Source: Gemmatimonadota bacterium
GTDB taxonomy: Bacteria; Gemmatimonadota; Gemmatimonadetes; Gemmatimonadales; Gemmatimonadaceae
Direction: 5' to 3'
Assembly: GCA_947475795.1 (NCBI GenBank)
Contig: CANJOX010000233.1
Span: 1 to 5,650, forward strand
DNA: 5,650 bases
Part shown: piece after piece, positions 1-5,650 of the stretch
How the letters are laid out: the number at the start of each line of letters is the position of its first letter
Position numbering within the stretch: position 1 is the stretch's first letter
Notes under the pieces: generated by a model
The model's database searches: none
What the model was told of the DNA's origin: nothing
The model's input: the letters and a program-made list of their open reading frames with translations, nothing else
Program-made: the position numbers and the translations under genes

Positions 1-1294
1 AACGCGGCATGCGCGAAAGGGTGTCGATGCGTGCAATGAGTTGGGAGTCAGAGGTACTGCCCATGCTGCTGGCGCACATCATCTGCCCGGCGGCGTCGAG
101 CCAACACGGCCATCCCCCGGGGGAGAGGATAGACTCGACACTGATCCCCTGCTGCCGTTGCCAGGCGACGGCGTCACGCGATGTGTAGGGTCCACGCCCC
201 GTGGCGCACCATAAAGCGCGTTGCTGATCGACGCCGCAGTAGTACACCGCCTGGACATAGCCACCGCTGTACCGATAGCCGGCATCGAACACGAGCCGCA
301 TGGGCACAGGTGGACTGACGTCCGCCGGCGTGTATCGGATCGCCCGCACACCGTCGGGGAGCGCCTCGCCCCAGCACCACACCTTTCCAGCGCGCGTGAC
401 GCCGCAGGTGGCCGATCCGTTATGGTCACCCATCCAATAGGCGTAGTGCGCAGTGAGCGATTCGAATCTGGCGGTGGTCAAAACGGGGAGCGGCTCAGCG
501 CTGAACTGGACGTTGCTCCCCACCCCAAGTTGACCGGCCCGATTGCTTCCCCAGCACCACGCTTGGCCGTCGACGTCGAGTGCGCAGGTGTGAGACGGCC
601 CCGACATGATGCGCGTGAACGACTTCCCACCGAGGATGCGCGTCGGCGTGAGCCGCGTAATCGTGGTCCCGTCTCCCAGGCTACCGTCGCTGTTGTCGCC
701 CCAGCACCACGCCACGTTGCCGGTGGCGATGCCGCAGGTGTGGTATCCCCCTGCGCTGATCTCCCGAAACGTCACGCCACCGGCCACGGACACGGGTGCC
801 GACCGGTACGTCGCCGTACCATCGCCTACCTGCCCGCTGCCATTATCCCCCCAGCAGGAGGCGCGCCCCCTTGCATCCAGCACGCAAGAGCTCCCGTTGC
901 TCGGCCCGACGAGCGCCGTGTGTACGGAGGTCACGGGCGTTCCGAAGTCGGGGAGCACTTCGATATCGACTGACGCACTGAGGCTGTCGATACGTGCCAC
1001 CACTGCGGTCCGGCCTGGCGCCTTCGCGGTGACGACTCCAGCCGACGAGACGGTGGCAATCGTGGCATCGGCCGAAGAAAACAGGGCACCTTTGCCGTCT
1101 CGCGTCCGCCCAGCAGCATCGACGATCTGCACGCGCAGCGTCGCCGTCCCACCCGGCACCAGGTAGCTCACCACCGGCTCGAGCGTAACCGCGCGCGCAG
1201 GCTCCTCGGGTTCCGAGGACAGCAGGCAAGACGACTGGGCCAGCATCGGGATTACGGCGGCAAGGCGTCGCCAGTACCGGTGTCCCGCCCGCAC
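1..1294 (-). CDS. Secreted Ig-like (x1) plus RCC1-like propeller protein, 3' end outside window
   Basis: The frame is open from about 1321 to the left edge with no stop, so the C-terminus is missing. From GTG 1294, 431 codons are visible. A basic stretch and a hydrophobic segment (residues 11-19, LAAVIPMLA) end at Cys23, giving a signal peptide. The lipobox (QSSC) is weak, so lipidation is uncertain. Residues 33-113 form one Ig-like Big_2-type domain (G-G-T near 48-50, FSSAD at 72-76, GVVTAKAPG at 86-94). Six RCC1-like blades follow, each with a C-x9-C pair: 137/147, 187/197, 237/247, 297/307, 353/363, 397/407. RCC1 repeats build seven-bladed propellers that usually bind proteins; no enzyme motif is seen. 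The protein is paralogous to the 985-aa protein upstream, from which the missing tail is estimated at about 34 residues. Start options are GTG 1321 (overlapping the previous stop as GTGA), GTG 1294 (GGAGGG 12 nt upstream, compact signal peptide; chosen) and ATG 1246 (would destroy the signal peptide). The partner or ligand is unknown. Confidence 0.85.
   Translation of the reverse strand, partial: MRAGHRYWRRLAAVIPMLAQSSCLLSSEPEEPARAVTLEPVVSYLVPGGTATLRVQIVDAAGRTRDGKGALFSSADATIATVSSAGVVTAKAPGRTAVVARIDSLSASVDIEVLPDFGTPVTSVHTALVGPSNGSSCVLDARGRASCWGDNGSGQVGDGTATYRSAPVSVAGGVTFREISAGGYHTCGIATGNVAWCWGDNSDGSLGDGTTITRLTPTRILGGKSFTRIMSGPSHTCALDVDGQAWCWGSNRAGQLGVGSNVQFSAEPLPVLTTARFESLTAHYAYWMGDHNGSATCGVTRAGKVWCWGEALPDGVRAIRYTPADVSPPVPMRLVFDAGYRYSGGYVQAVYYCGVDQQRALWCATGRGPYTSRDAVAWQRQQGISVESILSPGGWPCWLDAAGQMMCASSMGSTSDSQLIARIDTLSRMPR
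2..895 (-). repeat. RCC1-like propeller region, six visible blades (copy A of a duplicated module)
   Basis: Six successive units of about 40-60 residues each contain a C-x9-C pair. In blades 1-4 the second Cys is followed by WG (CWGD, CWGD, CWGS, CWGE), and blades 1-3 continue to a G-[DV]-G motif (VGDGT, LGDGT, LGVGS), which is the RCC1 signature. Blades 5 and 6 are divergent (WCATGRG, MMCASS). A seventh blade is expected beyond the window edge. From 886 down to 2 this region aligns with 2994-2110 at a constant offset of 2108 bp without a codon gap. Exact shared runs include 540-568 (29 nt) and 360-383 (24 nt). Confidence 0.85.
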
Positions 1295-1306
1295 GAGGCG
1301 AGGATT

Positions 1307-1312
1307 CCCTCC
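1307..1312 (-). promoter_or_regulatory. Possible ribosome binding site (GGAGGG) for the left Ig-RCC1 gene
   Basis: On the minus strand GGAGGG occupies 1312-1307, 12 nt before GTG 1294. This spacing is longer than ideal, but it is the only purine-rich site near any of the three start codons on the coding strand. It favours GTG 1294 over GTG 1321. The latter has no such site but overlaps the previous stop codon, so it could be reached by re-initiation. The choice remains open. Confidence 0.35.
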
Positions 1313-1317
1313 AACGC

Positions 1318-1908
1318 TCACTGGCGTGACCGCTGTTCGCTCTGGGACTTGCGATACGCCTCGATCTCTTTGTTCATCTCGTCATACAGCTGGGTCGCGC
1401 GGAAGCGCTCGTACGTGGCCCGGTTTGCACGCAGGTCACTCAGGAACTTCGCGTTGGCCTCGCCCACCGGGTAGTTGAGCATGACCCACGCGTAGTACAC
1501 GCCCTCGACCTCGGTCAACGTCTGTCGACCCACCGACGTCCCCGTCACATCGATGTCGGCCATCACCACCTTGGTGGCCTGACTGAAATGCTGCACGGTC
1601 TCGCCGTCACGTCCGCCGCCCACCTGCTCCAGCGCCTGCTTGGAGAGCCCAGAGAACGTGGCGTTGATGCTGCGACCGAGATCGGTGAAGGCCGCCATTT
1701 TTGCCATGTCGACCGCCACCTGCTGGCTGCGCGAACTGCCGGCACCACGGCCGGCCAGTTGCGCGGTCGGTTTGCCGCCGTTGTCCGGACGCACGGTAGC
1801 GAACCATTCCGGCGTGGACCGCATCACGCGTGATTCGTGCGTGAGAGAACCGTGGCAGCCGGCGGTGACAAGCAGCACGAACGGGAGGAGCTTCGAAAGT
1901 GAAGGCAT
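1318..1908 (-). CDS. Small lipoprotein, LPP20-like family
   Basis: This encodes 196 aa. The N-terminus is a short lipoprotein signal: a hydrophobic run at 7-15 ending in VTAGC, with Cys18 as the lipidated residue. The mature part has an aromatic PEWF at 33-36. A glycine-rich strand follows (LAGRGAGSS, 51-59), leading into an alanine-rich amphipathic helix at about 62-82 (AVDMAKMAAFTDLGRSI). Two β-type segments come next (VVMADIDVTGT 114-124; YYAWVMLNYPV 138-148). A charged Glu/Arg/Lys/Gln-rich helix covers about 152-196. This order (W, GxG strand, Ala-rich helix, YxxVxL strand) is that of LPP20-type lipoproteins, the family of Helicobacter Lpp20 and, as I recall, Vibrio FlgP. The assignment is by eye. 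It is likely an outer-membrane-anchored periplasmic or surface protein with a structural role. The gene lies 96 nt after the large Ig-RCC1 gene, and its stop abuts the second. The leader before ATG 1908 is pyrimidine-rich with no Shine-Dalgarno, so translation may depend on upstream ribosomes. Confidence 0.8.
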   Translation of the reverse strand: MPSLSKLLPFVLLVTAGCHGSLTHESRVMRSTPEWFATVRPDNGGKPTAQLAGRGAGSSRSQQVAVDMAKMAAFTDLGRSINATFSGLSKQALEQVGGGRDGETVQHFSQATKVVMADIDVTGTSVGRQTLTEVEGVYYAWVMLNYPVGEANAKFLSDLRANRATYERFRATQLYDEMNKEIEAYRKSQSEQRSRQ

Positions 1909-2004
1909 GATCGTGTGAGAGGAGTTAGGAGGGGAATGCCATTGGTGCTCGACGTGAATCTTTTCGGCGGGGAGACGAGCGAGTTGCGAGCGGTCGGCAG
2001 GGTG
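1909..2004 (-). other. 96-nt intercistronic gap without visible terminator
   Basis: This lies between the stop of the large Ig-RCC1 gene and ATG 1908. I see no GC-rich stem followed by a T run on the minus strand. The best inverted repeat is a 5-bp GCTCG/CGAGC pair with a loop of over 20 nt, which is too weak to count. No convincing -35/-10 pair is present. This supports co-transcription. The minus strand from 1935 to 1909 is strikingly C/T-rich, so the plus strand carries the Shine-Dalgarno-like AGGAGGGG at 1927-1934. Confidence 0.5.
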
Positions 2005-4962
2005 TTACGGAGGAATGACGACGAGGTAGGGGCCGTCTAACAACGTTGAATTCTCTCGGTTCCAGCGCCACAGGCGATCATTCGCGTCAATGCCGTACAG
2101 GACCGACTCGTTGGCACTCCCGCTGACCAACGCGGGTTGGTCGCGCAGTGTGATGGGGGCGCTCGTGCCAGTCGGTGCCCAGCAGGCAGCATTACCAATG
2201 ACATCGATGCCGCAGAAGCGGCCGCCGGGCGGCATGAGCGATGTCGGCGTGACGCCCGTGCGCTGTTGCCATCCGAACTCCGATGAGCCGGCGAACGGCC
2301 CACGCCCCGTGGCGCACCACGCGCGCGCCTGCGTGTCGAGCCCGCAGTAGTACACCGCTTGCACGTAGCCACCGCTGTAGACGAATCCAGCGTCCACGAG
2401 GCTGCGCAGTGCAACGGGTGCACTCACATCGATGGGGGTATAACGGATCTGCCGGATGCCGTCCGGAAGCGCCTCGCCCCAGCACCACACCGCCCCGTTT
2501 CCAGTTATGCCGCAGGTGGCGGCCCCATAGTGATCGCCCATCCAGTCGGCGTAGTGCGCGGACAGGCTCACAAAACGCTCGGTCGTGGAGGGAGCGACCG
2601 GAACAAGACTCGACGACGTGTTGCCGCCGACGCCAAGTTGGCCTGCGCGATTGCTTCCCCAGCACCACGCTTGGCCCGAGGCATCGAGCGCGCAGGCGTG
2701 GTCGGTCCCCACCGCGAGCTGGGTGTAACGGCGACCTCCCACCACCGCCGTTGGCGTGGCGCGATCGATGGTGGTGCCATCGCCGAGTTTGCCGCTGGCG
2801 TTGCTTCCCCAGCAGTACGCTGATCCGGAGGTCGACAGGCCGCAGGTGCTATAGCCGCCAGGCGCGACGATGGTGAATGTGATCCCACCGGCGACACGAG
2901 CGGGCACGCCGCGAGGAGTCGTTGTGCCGTCACCGACATCACCGAACACGTTATCCCCCCAGCAGTAGGCAGCGCCGGTGGGCACCAGCGCGCACGTGCT
3001 ATACGAACCACCCCCTAATCCTCTAATCCGCGCTGAGCGTACGCTTGTCACCGTCTGCCCGAACGTCGGAATCACCAGCACGTTGGTTGAGGCCGTGCGC
3101 CCGTCCACCACGGCGGTCGCTGTTGTTGTTCCCAACCCCAAGGCCCGCACATCGCCGGCGGTGCTGGCGGTTGCGATGGTGGCGTCGGCGGTGCTCCATA
3201 GGACCGGCCGACCGGTCACGGCGAATCCATTGGCGTCGTATGCGGTTGCTGACAGTCTCCGGGTTTCTCCCGGCAGCAGATACGCCCGTCCCGGCGTGAT
3301 CTCGATGCGCGTCACCGCACCGATCGCACGCACCGACACGTTCACCTGCGCTGTTTTCCCGCCCGTGGTCGCCGAGATGCTCGTCGTTCCCGCAGCGACG
3401 CCTGTGACCACACCCGTCGTGGACACCGTGGCAATGGTCGAATTGCTGGTCCCCCAGTTGATGCTGCGCCCAGCGATGGTGCTTCCGTCGCTGTCATACG
3501 CCATAGCCTGCAACGACACGGTGCCGCCAACGGACACCAGCGGCGACGACGGCGTGATCTCCACCCGCAACACCAACGGCGTGGTGACCTGCGCCGACAC
3601 CACCCCCACCACTCCTTCCACCTCGGCTCTGATCGACGCGGCGCCTTCTGCCACGCCGGTGAGCACACCGGTGGCACTCACTGTGACGATCGAGGGGGCC
3701 GTGCTGGTCCACACGACACTCCGTCCGGTGATCGGTGCTCCACCGCTGTCACGCGCTGAGGCGGTTAGGGATACGTTCTGGCCGACTCGCACCGTTGGCG
3801 CAGCCGGGCTGATAACCACGCTCGCCACCGGCACCGGGGTGACCGCCAGCAACGCGGTGCCCTGTCGACCGTCCACCGTGGCCGTGATCACGGTGGCGCC
3901 TGGCGTAACGCCCGTCACCGCACCGGTGGCAGCCACCGAAGCCACTCCCGCATTGCCCGTGGTCCACGTAACCGTCCGGCCATTCAGCGCCCGTCCGGTG
4001 GCGTCACGAGGGGAGGCCGTGAGAGTGATCGTTCTCCCTGCGGTCACCGTGGCCGATGCCGGCGTGACATCAACGCGCGCCACCGGCGCCGCCGGGAGCA
4101 CCGTGACCGTTCCGCTGGCCACCAACGCATCCAAGCGCGCCGTAACGACGGCCGTGCCGGGAGCGACGCCCCGAATCACTCCAGCCGCATCCACCACCGC
4201 GGTGGCTGGAGCGCTGCTGCTCCACGAGGGTGTGCGTCCGGGCAGTACGCGACCCGTGGGATCGCGGACCACCACCTCGGCGCTGACAGTCTCGCCTGCC
4301 TCCACCCGGAACGTCGCCGGCATTGTGAGCGAAGCCGGGACTCTGGCTGCCACACTGATCGTGGCGATTGCCTGCGCCATGCCCACGTTGGCGCGGATCG
4401 CTGCCGTCCCGGGCCCGATCGCCTCGACTCTCCCGGTACTGTCCACCCGCGCAATGGCCGGTGAGAGACTGCTCCAGATCACACGCGGGGCCTGCACCAC
4501 GCCGCCCCGGTCATCGCGCACGACCACGCGCAGGACCGCCGTATCCGCCTCGAGCAGGGTGACCGTGGCCGACTGGAACACCACCGACGCCGCCGGCCGG
4601 GCGCCCACGGTCACGGCCGCGCGCCCCACCGCCGAGGCACTTCCGGTGCCGCAGGTGGCCACCACCTGAGCCGTGCCTGGCGCCACGCCCGACGTGACTC
4701 CGCTGGTGGCGACCACTTGGGCCACCGTGGGGACCGACGACGAAAACGCGATGGTGGCGCCTCGTACCGACACCTGCTCCGCATCAAGGGCAGCAGCGCG
4801 CAACTGCACCGTATCGCCGACCAGCAACGACACGGAGACCGGTGTCACCGTACAGGTGGCGACGGCCAGCGGTGGCAGCGTCGGCTCGGTACACGCCGCC
4901 ATCGCGACGAGCACCGTCCATGAGAGTGGCGACACAAGAATCGGCCGAACGCGCCAATGCAT
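2005..4962 (-). CDS. Large surface lipoprotein: seven Ig-like domains plus seven-bladed RCC1-like propeller
   Basis: This encodes 985 aa from ATG 4962. An in-frame ATG at 5052 would add 30 residues before the signal peptide and looks wrong. Neither start has a good Shine-Dalgarno. Residues 1-24 are a lipoprotein signal: HWRVR, then a hydrophobic core ending VAMAAC, with Cys24 as the lipidation site. Seven Ig-like Big_2-type domains span 37-118, 124-204, 210-288, 295-374, 380-459, 465-544 and 550-630. Their core Trp residues (163, 247, 333, 418, 503, 589) recur every 84-86 residues; domain 1 has Phe73 instead. Most share a GxVxGVxxGT-like turn near the domain end. Residues about 640-970 form the propeller. 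Six blades have C-x9-C pairs (657/667, 707/717, 757/767, 817/827, 873/883, 917/927); the seventh (953-967, ending LWRW) has Tyr956 and Arg966 at those positions. The likely role is a cell-surface adhesin or binding head on a long stalk; no catalytic residues are seen. It is the first gene of the apparent operon and a paralog of the last. The ligand is unknown. Confidence 0.9.
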   Translation of the reverse strand: MHWRVRPILVSPLSWTVLVAMAACTEPTLPPLAVATCTVTPVSVSLLVGDTVQLRAAALDAEQVSVRGATIAFSSSVPTVAQVVATSGVTSGVAPGTAQVVATCGTGSASAVGRAAVTVGARPAASVVFQSATVTLLEADTAVLRVVVRDDRGGVVQAPRVIWSSLSPAIARVDSTGRVEAIGPGTAAIRANVGMAQAIATISVAARVPASLTMPATFRVEAGETVSAEVVVRDPTGRVLPGRTPSWSSSAPATAVVDAAGVIRGVAPGTAVVTARLDALVASGTVTVLPAAPVARVDVTPASATVTAGRTITLTASPRDATGRALNGRTVTWTTGNAGVASVAATGAVTGVTPGATVITATVDGRQGTALLAVTPVPVASVVISPAAPTVRVGQNVSLTASARDSGGAPITGRSVVWTSTAPSIVTVSATGVLTGVAEGAASIRAEVEGVVGVVSAQVTTPLVLRVEITPSSPLVSVGGTVSLQAMAYDSDGSTIAGRSINWGTSNSTIATVSTTGVVTGVAAGTTSISATTGGKTAQVNVSVRAIGAVTRIEITPGRAYLLPGETRRLSATAYDANGFAVTGRPVLWSTADATIATASTAGDVRALGLGTTTATAVVDGRTASTNVLVIPTFGQTVTSVRSARIRGLGGGSYSTCALVPTGAAYCWGDNVFGDVGDGTTTPRGVPARVAGGITFTIVAPGGYSTCGLSTSGSAYCWGSNASGKLGDGTTIDRATPTAVVGGRRYTQLAVGTDHACALDASGQAWCWGSNRAGQLGVGGNTSSSLVPVAPSTTERFVSLSAHYADWMGDHYGAATCGITGNGAVWCWGEALPDGIRQIRYTPIDVSAPVALRSLVDAGFVYSGGYVQAVYYCGLDTQARAWCATGRGPFAGSSEFGWQQRTGVTPTSLMPPGGRFCGIDVIGNAACWAPTGTSAPITLRDQPALVSGSANESVLYGIDANDRLWRWNRENSTLLDGPYLVVIPP
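2059..3003 (-). repeat. Seven-bladed RCC1-like propeller region (copy B of the duplicated module)
   Basis: Counting by the Cys-x9-Cys and CWG marks gives seven units, the number known to close the RCC1 fold. Blades 1-3 are canonical, with VGDGT, LGDGT and LGVGG after the CWG. Blade 4 is preceded by a longer insert containing HYADWMGDHYG. Blade 5 reads AWCATGRG and blade 6 AACWAP. Blade 7 keeps the LWRW core but has lost both Cys. The segment 2110-2994 is paralogous to 2-886. Confidence 0.85.
3073..4854 (-). repeat. Seven tandem Ig-like (Big_2-type) domain repeats, about 255 bp each
   Basis: The repeated protein pattern is: a start like VTPxSxxVxxGxT, a middle strand xVxWxSxxxxIAxV, then STGxVTGVxxGTxxIxA, and a closing strand ending in V. 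Domains 2-7 keep the core Trp at a near-constant spacing of 84-86 codons. The repeats are diverged at DNA level; I saw no long exact repeats between units, so this is an old array rather than a recent expansion. Domain 1 is the outlier: it lacks the Trp and is the only one with cysteines (37 and 104). Such arrays normally act as rigid stalks that hold a terminal domain away from the cell surface. Confidence 0.88.
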
Positions 4963-5120
4963 CGTGGGTGCTATGCGACGTCGAGGCGCATCGGTGCGGT
5001 AATTGAGCAAGCGCAATGTCCGGTGTGACGACGGCTGGCTGAATGCTGGCATTCGCCCGCCACGTAGCGGATGGTGTTGAACCCGAAACGTCAGTATCGC
5101 ACCGCGCCGTCAACGCACCG
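4963..5120 (-). other. Presumed leader and promoter region of the large Ig-RCC1 gene
   Basis: This is the non-coding stretch between the IS481-like remnant and ATG 4962. No strong promoter is visible. A TTGACG occurs at 5124-5119 and another at 5113-5108 on the minus strand, with GATACT at 5098-5093, but the spacings (20 and 9 nt) do not suit a standard sigma-70 promoter. TGTTGA at 5075-5080 on the plus strand faces the transposase remnant and could be the inner edge of an IS end, but I found no inverted partner. If so, about 110 bp of native upstream DNA would remain before the start codon. Confidence 0.3.
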
Positions 5121-5507
5121 TCAAAGGTGAGCGTGAGCGACCCGCCAGGTCTCGATGACAAGCCGGTTGTTCACACGGCGAAGGGCAGGCGTGCGGCCGA
5201 CGGCGCGTCGAGCGAAGCATCCATAGGCGGTGGCGCAGACCCATTCCGTGAGCAGCCTGCGGATAAAGCGATTCTCTTTGCCCTTACTTTGCGGGCGGTA
5301 GGGTTGCGTGAAGCGCTGACTGAGCCCGAGCTCCGGCGCGACCGTGGCGCGAGCGATACGCCTGCAAAGAGCGGGCAGGCGACAGTCAGCGGCAAGGATT
5401 TCGGGACGAGCCGCTGATGCGGAGAGACTCCCCGAGGCAGCCCACTCGTGTAAAGCGCGGTCGTATGGCTCACCGTTGGTACCGTGGCGGGTGGTCAGTC
5501 GAACCAC
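5121..5507 (-). pseudogene. Decayed IS481-type transposase C-terminal remnant
   Basis: An open frame of 128 codons runs from ATG 5507 to TGA 5121. Residues 59-96 (5333-5220) match the C-terminal catalytic core of IS481-family DDE transposases: ELGLSQRF, then TQPYRPQSKGKENRF, IRRLLTEW and ATAYG. The family form is LGI-RH-TRPYRPQTNGKAERFIRTLLxEWAYARxY. The final DDE Glu, normally in NGKAERF, is replaced by Asn79 in GKENRF, with Glu78 one place early. After residue 100 the similarity fades: the expected HRPH-type motif is missing in frame, but a shift near 5158 gives SRPGGSL, which resembles it. The first 50 residues are unrecognised, and no DNG motif or N-terminal helix-turn-helix domain is present. 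It is a fragment with a lost catalytic residue and probable frameshift, so not active. No terminal inverted repeat pair was found. IS481 is preferred over IS3 because of the GK-E-RF and TEW-A-AYG pattern. Confidence 0.6.
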
Positions 5508-5650
5508 CGTCCGTCACAATATCAGAAGGATCTGAAGACGCGCCGCTTGCGATGTCGCCCATCTTCGCGAAGCGTACTGTTCCCCATCGGTCAAACCGTT
5601 CGCACGTCTGCATCGTTCTTTCATCGAGAGCACGCCACTGACACGGAGTC
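5508..5650. other. Right-edge segment with no recognised feature
   Basis: No family match, RNA gene or clear repeat is seen here. A minus-strand frame is open from the right edge to TGA 5472-5470 (59 codons), and a plus-strand frame of 74 codons spans 5417-5641. Neither has a recognisable domain or a convincing start site. Part of this DNA may belong to the same decayed IS element. Confidence 0.3.

Noticed and set aside
221..973. Plus-strand open frame (250 codons) opposite the left propeller gene
   Set aside because: It lies opposite the propeller coding region, has Arg/Pro/His-rich low-information composition and no family features, while the minus-strand frame shows clear RCC1 blades.
2978..4669. 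Long plus-strand open frame (563 codons) opposite the Ig repeats
   Set aside because: It mirrors the Ig repeat periodicity of the minus-strand gene, is rich in Thr/Val/Ala/Pro with no recognisable domain, and lacks a good start site. It is an antisense shadow in GC-rich DNA.
3073..4854. Ig repeats considered as a recent DNA-level tandem expansion
   Set aside because: The spacing is regular, but the units are clearly diverged at nucleotide and protein level; I saw no long exact repeats between units.
4963..5052. Thirty-codon N-terminal extension of the large lipoprotein from ATG 5052
   Set aside because: The extension is polar and basic and would bury the lipoprotein signal peptide inside the protein; ATG 4962 gives a normal signal. 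Neither has a strong ribosome binding site.
5093..5124. Possible sigma-70 promoter (TTGACG and GATACT) upstream of the large gene
   Set aside because: The spacing is 20 nt for one -35 candidate and 9 nt for the other, and the -10 matches only four of six bases. It also overlaps the end of the transposase remnant. Not enough to annotate.
5417..5641. Plus-strand open frame of 74 codons at the right edge
   Set aside because: No recognisable domain or ribosome binding site; its first part overlaps the transposase remnant on the other strand.
5470..5649. Minus-strand frame open from the right edge, 59 codons
   Set aside because: It could be the end of a gene lying outside the window, but the visible part matches no family I recognise and is short enough to be chance.

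Overview
The window is GC-rich bacterial DNA. All three recognisable protein genes lie on the minus strand and encode exported proteins. The combination of a lipoprotein-type signal peptide, serial bacterial Ig-like (Big_2-type) domains and an RCC1-like propeller with the 'CWGxNxxGxLGDGT' signature is common in Gemmatimonadota, and also occurs in Myxococcota. Gemmatimonadota is my best guess, by inference only; no rRNA or housekeeping marker is present.

Layout, in the direction of transcription (right to left). 5650-5508: nothing recognised. 5507-5121: an open frame whose second half is a decayed remnant of an IS481-type transposase. 5120-4963: presumed leader and promoter region of the first gene. 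4962-2005: a large surface lipoprotein (985 aa) with seven Ig-like domains and a seven-bladed RCC1-like propeller. 2004-1909: a 96-nt gap with no visible terminator. 1908-1318: a small lipoprotein (196 aa) resembling the LPP20 family. 1321/1294 to the left edge: a second Ig plus RCC1 protein, with one Ig-like domain and the same propeller, cut off by the window edge about 34 residues before its expected end.

The three genes look like one transcription unit: same strand, a short first gap, and a second junction that is contiguous or overlapping (GTGA). The two propeller proteins are tandem paralogs. Their propeller segments align without a codon gap over about 885 bp at a constant offset of 2108 bp, while the Ig stalks differ seven to one. 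Almost every cysteine in both mature proteins falls into regularly spaced pairs, which suggests a disulfide-stapled extracytoplasmic propeller. A plausible reading is a long-stalk and a short-stalk version of one binding head, with a small lipoprotein encoded between them. The ligand and function are unknown, and no catalytic motif is visible.
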